A DNA stretch of 64,000 nucleotides. It comes from Streptomyces sp. NBC_00390. Its GTDB lineage: Bacteria; Actinomycetota; Actinomycetes; Streptomycetales; Streptomycetaceae. This document shows positions 18,555-27,146 of the stretch, piece after piece. Where the stretch lies: the NCBI RefSeq assembly GCF_036057275.1, contig NZ_CP107945.1, positions 7,936,001-8,000,000 of the forward strand, written 5' to 3'. Position 1 is the stretch's first letter. Every line of letters starts with the position of its first letter. A model generated the notes under the pieces. It searched no databases and had not been told where the DNA came from. It saw nothing but the letters and a program-made list of their open reading frames with translations. The translations under genes and the position numbers were made by a program.

Positions 18555-19283
18555 GTGCGCCAGTCCCTCACCATCGTCACCGGTGGCAGCCGCGGTATCG
18601 GCGCCGCTGTCTGCGTGCGCCTGGCCGCCGACGGCCACGATGTCGTGGTCGGATACCGTTCCGACGCGGCTGCCGCGCAGGCCGTGGCCGAGGCTGTCCG
18701 GAAGGCGGGCCGCACATCGCTCCCCGTGCAGGTGGACACCGCCGACGAGCGGTCGGTCGCCCGGCTGTTCGACAGCGCCGCCGCGCTCGGCACCGTGACC
18801 GGACTGGTCAACAACGCGGGAATCAGCGGCCCCAACGGCCGCCTCGCCGACGCGGACGCTGCCGGGATGCGCCACGCTCTGGACGTCAATGTGCTGGGGT
18901 ATCTGCTCTGTTGCCGCCGTGCGGTCCGCGACATGAGCGCGTCCGGCGGCGGGGCGATCGTCAACATCTCCTCCGCGGCGGCCACCCTCGGCAGCCCCGG
19001 CCAGTACGTGCACTACGCCGCCACCAAGGCCGCCGTGGACGCGATGACGGTCGGGCTGTCCAAGGAGGTCGCAGGTGACGGGATCCGGGTCAACTGCGTG
19101 GCCCCGGGCGTCATCCGGACCGAGTTCCACGAGGATCCGCAGCGCCCGGCCAAGGTCGCGCCCGCCATTCCGCTGGGCCGGGCGGGGCAGCCGCAGGAGA
19201 TCGCCGGGGCGGTGGCCTGGTTGCTGTCCGCCGATGCGTCGTACGCCACCGGGGCCGTCCTGCGGGTGGCGGGCGGCATGTAG
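18555..19283 (+). CDS. Short-chain dehydrogenase/reductase (FabG-like)
   Basis: NAD(P)-dependent oxidoreductase with a Rossmann fold. The cofactor motif is TGGSRGIG, followed by NNAG and the Ser-Tyr-Lys catalytic set (INISSAAA...YVHYAATKAA). The C-terminus has RVNCVAPGVIRTEF and the typical SDR ending TGAVLRVAGGM. It is 242 aa. GTG 18555 has GGAGAG upstream. The substrate is unknown; probable regulation by the divergent TetR suggests an inducible detoxification or catabolic step. Confidence 0.9.
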   Translation: MRQSLTIVTGGSRGIGAAVCVRLAADGHDVVVGYRSDAAAAQAVAEAVRKAGRTSLPVQVDTADERSVARLFDSAAALGTVTGLVNNAGISGPNGRLADADAAGMRHALDVNVLGYLLCCRRAVRDMSASGGGAIVNISSAAATLGSPGQYVHYAATKAAVDAMTVGLSKEVAGDGIRVNCVAPGVIRTEFHEDPQRPAKVAPAIPLGRAGQPQEIAGAVAWLLSADASYATGAVLRVAGGM

Positions 19284-19317
19284 CCCCGCAAGGACCGTGC
19301 AAGGGTTCCGGGTCACC

Positions 19318-19368
19318 GGGCGGGGCCGCTGTCCGGTCGGAGGCTCCGACCGGACAGCGGCCCCGCCC
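19318..19368. terminator. Strong bidirectional terminator hairpin
   Basis: Perfect 24-bp inverted repeat (arms 19318-19341 and 19345-19368) with a 3-nt loop, placed between the convergent SDR gene and the small gene downstream of the sigma factor. It can serve both transcripts. Confidence 0.75.
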
Positions 19369-19407
19369 AGCGCGTACCGGTCCGTCCTCGACGCCCTGGT
19401 TCTGAGG

Positions 19408-19677
19408 TCAGCCGACGCCGGACGGTCCGCGTGAGATCCACGAGATCACGCGGTCCACGGATGAGAAGTCGAGCTCCGCGATGTGCGTGATGGCGATGTG
19501 GTCCGCCGCGTCGAGGGGGACGCCGGCCACGTCCAGCGCGCAGTGCAGCAGGACACGGTGCGCATCGACAGGGGCGAGCGCGGCCCCCGGCGCCGGGAAG
19601 GGCTGGGGCACCGTGATCGGCAGCAGGGGCGTTTCGAGGCGGTGCCTGGCGGACCTTCCCCTTGTTCTCCATGTCAT
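19408..19677 (-). CDS. Small conserved-type protein coupled to the sigma factor
   Basis: 89-aa protein I do not recognise. The start ATG overlaps the sigma factor stop codon (ATGA at 19674-19677), which makes translation coupling very likely. The C-terminal two thirds look well folded (DAHRVLLHCALDVAGVPLDAADHIAITHIAEL); the first ~15 residues are basic. It has no transmembrane segment and no zinc-type Cys/His motif, so it is not an obvious anti-sigma factor, though a cytoplasmic partner of the sigma factor would be a natural guess from the operon. Confidence 0.65.
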   Translation of the reverse strand: MTWRTRGRSARHRLETPLLPITVPQPFPAPGAALAPVDAHRVLLHCALDVAGVPLDAADHIAITHIAELDFSSVDRVISWISRGPSGVG

Positions 19678-20261
19678 TGCGCCATGGCCTCCCGCCTCAG
19701 CGAGGTGCGCAGACGGAGGAACGCGCGGCGCCGCAACGCCTTCACGGCTCCCGTGGTGCGTCCGTCCATCTCCCGTGCGATGCGTTCATTGGGCCAGCCC
19801 GCCCAGTACTGGAGCAGGATCGTCTTGCGGTGATGGGCCGGCAGGGCGGCCAGCGCGGACCGCAGCGGCTCGTGCCGGATCATCTCCAGGGCCTGTTCCT
19901 CCGCCGACGGTGCGGTGACGGTGTCCTGGGCTCTGGCGTCACCGATGAGCACTTCCCGTCGCACCCGCGAGGACCGGAAGTGGTCGATGATCAGATTGCG
20001 GGCGATCGTGATGAACCAGGCGCCGACATCGGCCCCGGTCGGGGCGTAACGTTCCATCGCCCCGAAGGCACGCAGGAACGTTTCGCTTGTGATGTCCTCG
20101 GCCAGATGGCGATCGGTGACCCGTACCAGTACAAAGCGGAATACCTCATGGTAGTAACAGCTGTACAGGCCGGCGAATGCCTGACTGTCGCCGGTGCGGG
20201 CTCGCTCGATCGTCGGACCAAGTGATGAAGGTGCGATTCTTCGGATAACCTTTTCTGTCAA
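19674..20261 (-). CDS. ECF-type RNA polymerase sigma factor
   Basis: Group 4 sigma factor with the sigma-2 region (FAGLYSCYYHEVFRFVLVRV, HLAEDITSETFLRAF, IARNLIIDHFR) and the sigma-4 region (LRSALAALPAHHRKTILLQYWAGWPNERIAREMDGRTTGAVKALRRRAF). With TTG 20261 it is 195 aa, a typical ECF length, but the Shine-Dalgarno GGGAAGG is very close to that codon. The frame stays open to a TTG at 20384, but that extension has low third-position GC and looks non-coding. The exact start is therefore uncertain. No membrane anti-sigma gene is adjacent; a small coupled protein follows instead. Confidence 0.85.
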   Translation of the reverse strand: MTEKVIRRIAPSSLGPTIERARTGDSQAFAGLYSCYYHEVFRFVLVRVTDRHLAEDITSETFLRAFGAMERYAPTGADVGAWFITIARNLIIDHFRSSRVRREVLIGDARAQDTVTAPSAEEQALEMIRHEPLRSALAALPAHHRKTILLQYWAGWPNERIAREMDGRTTGAVKALRRRAFLRLRTSLRREAMAQ

Positions 20262-20687
20262 GGCCTTCCCCAATTCTGGCTTGCGGGGTGGGTCGAACGG
20301 GGGTCGCCGGGTTGCAGCCGGCGGCCCCGCTTTCGTGGATCTCCGGTGGTAGCCGGATTTACCGATCCGGGTGAATTCCGTCAACGGGCTCTCGGAGGCG
20401 CCGTCACTCGCTCTTGTCCCGTATCGAGCGGGTGTTCGCAGGATGGACTATTTGATTCCCTGGTGTCCGTTCTGGGTTGGGGAACAACGTGGACCAAAGT
20501 GGTGGACTATGCCTACGGAAGGGGCGCTTTGTTACCGAACAGAGATGATTGCGCGCTGGCGTGCGCCCCCCATCCCAGCCGTGCTGGGCATCAATTTCTT
20601 TCATCGTCGAAGAAAAGGAGAGAAAACCGGGCGCATTCCGGGGACCGGGGAACGTACCTCTACGGACATCATCGACGTTGGACGGCC

Positions 20688-20924
20688 ATGGAAGACGAGA
20701 GAATTGCCTCGGACAGGGCCGGTGAAATCCCGGAGCCGGCACCCGTGAGCTGCACACCGTCGCAATCGCCGATCTACGACGCGCTCGTACGTGCCTGGCG
20801 CAGTCAGCGGCGCGCGGTCCCGGTCCCGCGCAAGCCCACCGGCCGCTCCCTGCTGGTGCTGCCGCGCGCGCTCCCCTGTGGCGTGCTCGAGTTGCGATCA
20901 CTCGAGCTGCGATCGGAGGACTGA
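20688..20924 (+). CDS. Small hypothetical protein divergent from the sigma factor
   Basis: 78-aa frame with no domain that I recognise. The C-terminal part (SPIYDALVRAWRSQRRAVPVPRKPTGR) has the composition of a real Streptomyces protein; the ribosome binding site before ATG 20688 is weak. The region 20385-20687 upstream is unusually A/T-rich for this window and presumably holds the promoters of this gene and of the sigma factor. Confidence 0.4.
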   Translation: MEDERIASDRAGEIPEPAPVSCTPSQSPIYDALVRAWRSQRRAVPVPRKPTGRSLLVLPRALPCGVLELRSLELRSED

Positions 20925-21025
20925 CGGCGAATCGCACCAGGTGCCCACCGGCCGACGTCACTCGTGCCGGTGGTCCCTGACGCGCTCCGTGGATCACCTG
21001 GGGCGCGCTGCGGGAAGGTGATCGG

Positions 21026-21490
21026 ATGCGACTCCCGATCAAGACCCTCACCCTTGCCACCGCCCTCCTCATGGGCGCGGTGGGCTGCACCTCGGTCGAG
21101 CCGGTGCCGCGGCCCGCGTCGCCCGCCCCGGCTCCGGCGGGCGCCCCCTCGCCCGCAGCCGCCGAACGGCCCTACCCTGCCCAGCCGTCGGCGCGCGAGG
21201 AGCTGGTGGCCACCGGCCCGGAGGACAAGCCCCTCCGGCACACACAGCCGGAGAACACCGGTGACCGCCCCGCGGCGGCGCCCGCACGCGCCGTGCCCGA
21301 TCCGGCAGTGCGGCGCGCCGGGGTGCCGAAGCGCACGGTCCAGCGCCCGCGTACGCACCGGCCGCGTCCCGTGGTGCGCATGCCTCGTCCCCGGCCGAAG
21401 GCGTACGACATGCACGGCCTGTGCAACGCCTCCGACGGCCTCACGAACCCGGGCATCACGGCCATGTGCCGCGACGCGTACGGCCGCTGA
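21026..21490 (+). CDS. Proline-rich lipoprotein
   Basis: 154-aa exported protein of unknown role. A signal peptide (KTLTLATALLMGAVGC) ends in a lipobox-like AVGC, so the mature protein is probably lipid-anchored at the Cys. The middle ~95 residues are low-complexity proline, alanine and arginine and should be disordered across the cell wall. The end carries a short conserved-looking segment with two Cys residues (HGLCNASDGLTNPGITAMCRDAYG), which could form a disulfide. ATG 21026 is used. Confidence 0.68.
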   Translation: MRLPIKTLTLATALLMGAVGCTSVEPVPRPASPAPAPAGAPSPAAAERPYPAQPSAREELVATGPEDKPLRHTQPENTGDRPAAAPARAVPDPAVRRAGVPKRTVQRPRTHRPRPVVRMPRPRPKAYDMHGLCNASDGLTNPGITAMCRDAYGR

Positions 21491-21527
21491 GACGGCAGTC
21501 CCGCCAGTGCGCCCACGGACCGCGCGT

Positions 21528-21566
<39 letters not shown>

Positions 21567-21663
21567 GCACCGCACACCCGCGTGCCGCACCGACGTGCCC
21601 GCCGGGTGCCCCTGACCTACCGTGGGAGCACGCGTCGGGGGCACATGAAGGGGCAAGGACCGC

Positions 21664-23505
21664 ATGCGCCGTTACCCTCCGATCGCGGAGCACGGTCTCG
21701 TAGGGAACATGCGCACCGCCGCGCTGGTGTCGTCCGAGGGTGTCGTCGACTGGTTCTGCGCGCCGCGCTTCGACGCGCCGAGCCTGTTCGGGGGGCTGCT
21801 CGACCACGACCGCGGCGGCCTCTTCGCCCTCACCTGCGACGCCCCGGGCACCACCGTGCGGCAGCTCTATCTCCCCGACACGGCTGTTCTGGTCACCCGG
21901 TTCCTCACCCCCGACGGTGTCGGCGAGGTCGTCGACTTCGTGCCGGTCGACGGGCACGACGACCCCTCTGCGCCCACCCGGCTGGTCAGGGTGCTGCGGG
22001 TCACCCGCGGCACCGTCCGCTTCACCCTCACCTGCCGGCCCCGCTTCGACTACGGGCGCGCCCCCCACCGCCTGCGTCTGGAGCCCGGGCAGGCCCACTT
22101 CTCGGCCGCCGGTACCCAGGCCCGGCTGGAGACCGTGGGCACCGGGACCCTGACCCTGGAACGCGACGCCGACGACGTGCACGGCTCGGTGGTGCTCAAT
22201 CAGGGGGAGGGGGCGGCCGTCGTGCTGACCGTGTACGCGGACGGGGACGAGCAGCCTGCCCCGGCCACGGAAGCCGGCGTGTGGCACGACTTCCAGGCGA
22301 CCCGCGATTTCTGGCACGACTGGACCCGGCGCAGCCGCTACCGCGGCCGCTGGCAGCACATGGTCAACCGCTCCGCCATCACCCTCAAGCTGCTCACCTA
22401 TGCGCCCACCGGTGCTCCCGTCGCGGCGGTCACCATGGGGCTTCCGGAACAGATCGGCGGCGAGCGCAACTGGGACTACCGCTACACCTGGATCCGCGAT
22501 GCCTCCCTGTCGGTCAGAGTCCTGCTGGACCTCGGGCTCGACGAGGAGGCGAACGCCTTCCGCCGCTGGCTGAGCGAGCGTCTGACCGGCGACCGGACCG
22601 TCACCGGAGAACCCCTGCAGATCATGTACCGCGTGGACGGCGATCCCCACCTTGACGAGGAGATCCTCGGGCATCTCGAGGGCTACCGCGGTTCCGCCCC
22701 CGTACGGCTCGGCAACGGAGCCGCCGATCAGCTGCAGCTCGACATCTACGGCGAAGCGGTCTACGCGCTCGCCCAGGCCCGGGACGTCACGCAGTTCGTC
22801 GGCTACGACGGCTGGCGGAAGTTCGCCGAGTTCCTCGACTGGCTGTCCACCCGCTGGGACCGGCCCGACGAGGGCATCTGGGAGACCCGCGGCGGCCGGC
22901 AGCACTTCACGTACAGCCGTCTGATGTGCTGGGTGGCCTTCGACCGTGGTGTGCGGCTGGCGACGGAGCTGGCCCGCCCGGCCCCCGTGGCCGCCTGGAC
23001 CGCCGTCCGCGACCAGATTCTGGAACAGGTCATGGAGCGCGGCTGGAGCACCCGTCGCAGGGCCTTCGTCCAGCACTACGACAGCGAAGTGCTCGATGCC
23101 TCCCTGCTGTTGATGCCCATGGTCGGCTTTCTGTCACCCAAGGAGCCGCGCTGGCTGTCGACACTCGACGCCATGGAGGAGGAACTGGTCTCCGACAGTC
23201 TTGTCTACCGCTACGACCCCGGTGCGTCCCCCGACGGACTGCGTGGGAGCGAGGGCACGTTCTCCATGTGCAGCTTCCTGTACGTCGCTGCCCTCGCACG
23301 CGCCGGACGGCTCACCGTGGCCCGTTACGCCTTCGACAAGATGCTCACCTATGCCAACCATGTCGGTCTGTTCGCCGAGGAGATCGGCCCGGTCGGCGAG
23401 CAGCTCGGCAACTTCCCCCAGGCGTTCACGCATCTCGCACTGATCACCGCCGCCATGGAGCTCGACACCGCACTCGACAAGGCGGAGGCGGCAAAGGACC
23501 GTTGA
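21664..23505 (+). CDS. Glycoside hydrolase family 15 (glucoamylase/trehalase-like)
   Basis: Cytoplasmic inverting alpha-glucosidase; GH15 enzymes without a signal peptide in actinobacteria are often trehalases. The N-terminal beta domain (YPPIAEHGLVGNMRTAALVS, DWFCAPRFDAPSLFGGLLD) is followed by the (alpha/alpha)6 catalytic domain with GGERNWDYRYTWIRDAS, the first catalytic Glu in DEGIWETRGG and the second in GLFAEEIGP, then GNFPQAFTHLALI. At 613 aa the length is normal. ATG 21664 is used. It is monocistronic and convergent with the GCS2-type gene 21 bp downstream. Confidence 0.92.
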   Translation: MRRYPPIAEHGLVGNMRTAALVSSEGVVDWFCAPRFDAPSLFGGLLDHDRGGLFALTCDAPGTTVRQLYLPDTAVLVTRFLTPDGVGEVVDFVPVDGHDDPSAPTRLVRVLRVTRGTVRFTLTCRPRFDYGRAPHRLRLEPGQAHFSAAGTQARLETVGTGTLTLERDADDVHGSVVLNQGEGAAVVLTVYADGDEQPAPATEAGVWHDFQATRDFWHDWTRRSRYRGRWQHMVNRSAITLKLLTYAPTGAPVAAVTMGLPEQIGGERNWDYRYTWIRDASLSVRVLLDLGLDEEANAFRRWLSERLTGDRTVTGEPLQIMYRVDGDPHLDEEILGHLEGYRGSAPVRLGNGAADQLQLDIYGEAVYALAQARDVTQFVGYDGWRKFAEFLDWLSTRWDRPDEGIWETRGGRQHFTYSRLMCWVAFDRGVRLATELARPAPVAAWTAVRDQILEQVMERGWSTRRRAFVQHYDSEVLDASLLLMPMVGFLSPKEPRWLSTLDAMEEELVSDSLVYRYDPGASPDGLRGSEGTFSMCSFLYVAALARAGRLTVARYAFDKMLTYANHVGLFAEEIGPVGEQLGNFPQAFTHLALITAAMELDTALDKAEAAKDR

Positions 23506-23526
23506 CGGTGCGGTCCGCTGCCGGCT

Positions 23527-25008
23527 TCAGTCGACCGGCCAGGTGTGCGCCGGGGCGTTGAGATGCATGTACTCCATGTAGTGCAGCGTCATGCGCCGCA
23601 GCGCCTCATGACGGTCGACCTGCCCGCCGCCCTCGATGTGGTGGACCATCTCCGACTGCCACAAGGCGCCGTTGCGGCCGGTGACACAGCGCTGCTCGAT
23701 GATCCCGAGCAGCGGTTCCCGCCAGGCGGCGTCCATGCCGGAGATCTCGAGCCCCTGGTGTGCCAGCGGCAGCAGGCGCCGCAGGACGAGTTCGGCGGCC
23801 GGCACCTCACCCGCGCCCGGCCAGTACAGGCGCGCGTCGATCCCGTGCCGTGCCGCGGTGTGCAGGTTCTCCTCCGCCGCCGAGAAGGACATCCGCGACC
23901 ACACCGGCCGCTCCTCTTCGACGAGGGCGCGCGTCAGTCCGTAGTAGAAGGCGCCGTTCGCCAGGGTGTCGGCCACCGTGGGCCCGGCGGGCAGCACGCG
24001 GTTCTCGACCCGCAGATGCGGTTCGCCGCCGGCGACGGCGTACACCGGACGGTTCCAGCGGTAGATCGTGCCGTTGTGCAGGGTGAGCTCGCCCAGATCG
24101 GGGACGCCGCCGCTGTCGAGCTTGTCCAGCGGGTCCTCCTTCTCGCACAGGGGCAGCAGCGCGGGGAAGTAGCGCACGTTCTCCTCGAAGAGATCGAAGA
24201 CGCTGGTGATCCACCGCTCGCCGAACCAGACCCGGGGCCGCACACCCTGCACCTTGATCTCTTCCGGCCGGGTGTCGGTGGCCTGCTCGAACAGGGGGAT
24301 CCGGGTCTCGCGCCACAGCTCGTTGCCGAACAGGAAGGGCGAGTTCGCCGCCAGCGCCACCTGCACACCGGCGATCGCCTGGGCGGCGTTCCAGTAGCGC
24401 GGGAACTCGTCGGGCGAGACCTGGAGATGGAACTGGGTGCTGGTGCACGCGGCCTCCGGCGTGATCGTGTCCGCGTACGTCCGCAGCCGGTCCACCCCGT
24501 CCAGCTCGATCCGCAGATCCTCCCCGCGGGCCGCGAAGACCTGCTCGTTCAGCAGCCGGTACCGCGGATTCTCCGACAGCGCCGCCCCGCTCACATCGCT
24601 CTGCCGCAGTGTCGGCAGAATCCCGATCATCATCAGGTGCGCCCCCAGCGCCGCCGCCCGCTCCTCGGCGTGGTTCAGCGCGTCCCGGATCTCCTGTTCC
24701 CAGGAATCGGGGCCGCCCGCGGTCAGCCGGGTGCGCGGCGGGATGTTGATCTCCAGATTGAACCGGCCGAGCTCGCTCGACCAGGCGGGATCGGCGATCG
24801 CGTCGAGCACCTCGGTGCTGCGCATCGCGGGCTGCCCGGTGGCGTCCACCAGGTTCAGTTCGATCTCCAGACCCACCTGGGGCCGTTCGAACTCGAACTG
24901 TTCCTCACGCAGCATCCGCGCGAACGCATCGAGGCAGTGCTGCATCTTGCTGCGGTACCGGCGCCGGTCGTCACGGGTGAACACCATCGCCGGGACATCT
25001 CGTCCCAT
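23527..25008 (-). CDS. GCS2-family carboxylate-amine ligase (glutamate-cysteine-ligase-like)
   Basis: ATP-dependent ligase of the GCS2 superfamily, 493 aa. Typical segments are PQVGLEIELNLVD at the N-terminus, FNLEINIPPR, CTSTQFHLQVSPDEF, ALAANSPFLFGNELWRETRIPLFEQ and GGEPHLRVENRVLPAGPTVAD. The true substrate (glutamate plus cysteine or another amine) is unknown; Streptomyces use mycothiol, and several GCS2 paralogues there are uncharacterised. ATG 25008 is chosen for its GGGAGGG ribosome binding site; an upstream GTG (25059) lacks support. The 201-bp gap to the divergent permease gene contains the palindromic operator. Confidence 0.82.
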   Translation of the reverse strand: MGRDVPAMVFTRDDRRRYRSKMQHCLDAFARMLREEQFEFERPQVGLEIELNLVDATGQPAMRSTEVLDAIADPAWSSELGRFNLEINIPPRTRLTAGGPDSWEQEIRDALNHAEERAAALGAHLMMIGILPTLRQSDVSGAALSENPRYRLLNEQVFAARGEDLRIELDGVDRLRTYADTITPEAACTSTQFHLQVSPDEFPRYWNAAQAIAGVQVALAANSPFLFGNELWRETRIPLFEQATDTRPEEIKVQGVRPRVWFGERWITSVFDLFEENVRYFPALLPLCEKEDPLDKLDSGGVPDLGELTLHNGTIYRWNRPVYAVAGGEPHLRVENRVLPAGPTVADTLANGAFYYGLTRALVEEERPVWSRMSFSAAEENLHTAARHGIDARLYWPGAGEVPAAELVLRRLLPLAHQGLEISGMDAAWREPLLGIIEQRCVTGRNGALWQSEMVHHIEGGGQVDRHEALRRMTLHYMEYMHLNAPAHTWPVD

Positions 25009-25171
25009 CGGCCCTCCCGGGTCCCCTCGGCAGATGCCCACCTTCAGCGTGCCACTCAACGCCCGACCGGACCACCGAGAGCCCCGGGACCGGGCCGCGA
25101 CGGCCGGGCGTGAGGACTTGGGCCCGGGGCGGACACGGCGGCGATATACCGGTGAAACACCCGGTCCCTAA

Positions 25172-25191
25172 TTTCTGTCGCACGACAGGAA
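25172..25191. promoter_or_regulatory. Palindromic operator upstream of the permease gene
   Basis: TTTCTGTCGCACGACAGGAA is an almost perfect 20-bp palindrome, preceded by CCTAA, 18 bp before the permease start. A near-identical site (33614-33633, same CCTAA prefix) precedes the DUF1989-carboxylase operon. Two matching sites in front of functionally related genes argue for one regulator. Confidence 0.72.
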
Positions 25192-25209
25192 TAAGTGACA
25201 GGGGCTGCC

Positions 25210-26796
25210 ATGACCGCCACCGCTCCCAGCGGCGTACGACCCGGGCCGGCCGGAACCGGCCCGGAGGGTGACGCCGCCGACTCCGCCGAACTCGCAGGAT
25301 TCGGGTACCAGCAGGAACTGCGCCGCCGGATGGGCCGCTACGCCTCCTTCGCCGCCGGATTCTCCTTCATCTCCGTCCTCACGACCGTCTTCCAGTTCTT
25401 CGCCCTCGGCTACTCGTTCGGCGGCCCGGCCTTCTTCTGGACCTGGCCCGTCGTCCTCGCGGGACAGCTGCTGGTCGCCGCCTGCTTCGCCGAACTCGCC
25501 GCCCGCTATCCCATCGCCGGCGCGATCTACCAGTGGTCGACCAGGCTCAGCACCCCGGCCTTCGGCTGGTACGCGGGCTGGCTCATGGTGATCGGCAGGA
25601 TCGTCGTGGTCGGCGCAGCGGCACTCGCGCTGCAGGCCGTGCTGCCCGCCATATGGTCCGGCTTCCAGCTGGTCGGCGGCGATCCGTCGCCGACGTCCGC
25701 GAGCGGCGCCGCGAACGCCGCGCTGCTCGGTCTGATACTGCTCGTCGTCACCACGCTCGTGAACGTGCTCGACAACCGGGTGCTGACCGTCGTCAACACC
25801 ATCGGGGTGACCGCGGAGATCGTGGGTGTCGGTCTGATCGTGACCCTGCTCCTCACCCATTCCGACCGCACCCCCGGCATCACGTTGCACACCGGAGAGG
25901 CGGGCGGCGCGATCGGTGCCCTGCTCATCGGCTCCTTCACGGCCGCCTACGTCCTGATCGGCTTCGAGAGCGCGAGCGAGATGAGCGAGGAGACGGTCAA
26001 CCCCCGGCGGACCGCGCCGCGTACGACCTTCAGCGCGCTCACCACCTCCGGAGTGTGCGGCGGGCTGCTGCTGCTCGGCGGCCTGCTCGCGGCGCCGAGC
26101 CTCACCGACGGTCGGCTCGCCACGGAAGGCCTCTCGTACGTCCTGACGAGCACGCTCGGCGACGGCGTCGGCAAGGTGCTGCTCGCCGATGTCGTCCTGG
26201 CGATCTGCGCGGCCACCCTCGCCATCCAGACATCGGCCACCCGCATGCTGTACTCCATGGCGCGCGACCGCCAGATGCCCTGTTCGGCGATGCTCGCCAA
26301 GGTGCCCCGCCGTACCGGGATGCCGGCCGCGGCGGCCGTCGCGGTCGGGGTGCTCGCCGCGCTGCTCCTGCTGCTCAACTTCCTCTCCCCGGAAGCCCTG
26401 CTGGCCATCGGCACCACCTGTATCGCGATGGTCTACCTGGCCTATGCGATGGTCACGGGCCCGATGCTCGTGCGACGGCTGCGCGGACAGTGGGGCGAGC
26501 CCGGTCCGGACGAGAAGGACGAGACGGGCCGGCCGCTGTTCTCGCTGGGGCGGTGGGGCCTGCCGGTCAACGCCGTGGCGCTCGCGTACGGCCTGCTCAT
26601 GACAGTCAACCTGGCCTGGCCCCGGCAGGCGGTGTACGACCCGTCGGGCGGTCACTGGTACTTCCAGTGGTTCACCGTTCTGTTCTTGCTGGTCATGATG
26701 GGGCTCGGCTTCCTAGTGCGGACTGTGAGGGCACAACGAGGGCACTCGGCTTCAGATCGGCCCCCTGTTCCGGCCCTCCGGGAACCGACTCAATAG
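25210..26796 (+). CDS. APC-superfamily permease with element-altered C-terminus
   Basis: Integral membrane transporter of the amino acid-polyamine-organocation type, about 12 TM segments. It has AGFGYQQELRRRMGRYASFAAGFSFIS, GGPAFFWTWPVVLAGQLLVA and ELAARYPIAGAIYQW at the N-terminus. With the linked carboxylase operon, a guanidine, urea or related nitrogen compound is the likely substrate. Up to HWYFQWFTVLF (codon 492) the protein is the host sequence. The att core ends there, and the remaining ~37 codons come from the integrated element, which by chance or selection rebuild a hydrophobic helix (LLVMMGLGFLV) plus a basic tail. The original 21-residue tail (LAGALALGALVRALRSRRGA) now lies at 33389-33451. 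ATG 25210 follows an AGGGG site. Function after the replacement is plausible but unproven. Confidence 0.85.
   Translation: MTATAPSGVRPGPAGTGPEGDAADSAELAGFGYQQELRRRMGRYASFAAGFSFISVLTTVFQFFALGYSFGGPAFFWTWPVVLAGQLLVAACFAELAARYPIAGAIYQWSTRLSTPAFGWYAGWLMVIGRIVVVGAAALALQAVLPAIWSGFQLVGGDPSPTSASGAANAALLGLILLVVTTLVNVLDNRVLTVVNTIGVTAEIVGVGLIVTLLLTHSDRTPGITLHTGEAGGAIGALLIGSFTAAYVLIGFESASEMSEETVNPRRTAPRTTFSALTTSGVCGGLLLLGGLLAAPSLTDGRLATEGLSYVLTSTLGDGVGKVLLADVVLAICAATLAIQTSATRMLYSMARDRQMPCSAMLAKVPRRTGMPAAAAVAVGVLAALLLLLNFLSPEALLAIGTTCIAMVYLAYAMVTGPMLVRRLRGQWGEPGPDEKDETGRPLFSLGRWGLPVNAVALAYGLLMTVNLAWPRQAVYDPSGGHWYFQWFTVLFLLVMMGLGFLVRTVRAQRGHSASDRPPVPALREPTQ
26652..26685 (+). repeat. attL, 34-bp attachment-site copy
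   Basis: 34 bases identical to 33355-33388, beginning TCACTGGTACTTCC and ending CCGTTCTGTTC. It contains the inverted repeat CACTGG-TACTT-CCAGTG (26653-26669), the usual shape of a tyrosine-recombinase core site. It lies inside the permease coding sequence. Confidence 0.82.
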
Positions 26797-27146
26797 CGGC
26801 CGCTGTGGTGTCCTCGTCGGTCGGCCAGAAGCCGACGTACTTGTCCAGAGTGATTGACGGCTTGGAGTGCCCGAGCCGGACCTGAACCGTCTTCACGTTC
26901 TCCCGCTTGGTGATCAACGTCGTTGCGTAGAAGTCCCGGAGAGAGTGCAACGTCACCTTCTCCGGGACACTCACGTCTGCCCCGGCCTCCGCCAGCGCTG
27001 TATTGGCGTCCTCCCGCATGCGCTTCCAGACCCGCGCCCAAGACGAGCGCCGTTGGGGGCATTGCGAAGCCCCGTTTTGTCCGCGAGGCCGGGCCCGTAG
27101 GGGCCTGTGGCCGGTCGGCGGCGGTACGGGCTTGGGCAACGGGTGG
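26693..27146 (-). pseudogene. int: C-terminal remnant of a tyrosine recombinase (integrase)
   Basis: The last ~120 codons of a site-specific integrase. Visible are VWKRMREDANTAL, the box II HSLRDFYATTLI (HxLRxxxAT), and VRLGHSKPSITLDKYVG with the catalytic His and nucleophilic Tyr. Everything upstream, including the first catalytic Arg (box I) and the DNA-binding domains, is missing because the IS5-type element begins at about 27147, and no upstream part is found beyond the IS. Codons between 27060 and 27146 also appear out of frame. The gene stops 8 bp from the att core, so the enzyme cannot be functional. Confidence 0.8.

Noticed and set aside
25060..25209. Guanidine-I (ykkC) riboswitch before the permease, or at 33524-33666 before the DUF1989 genes
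   Set aside because: I looked for the conserved ykkC segments and saw none; only the palindromes are evident. A covariance search would be decisive.
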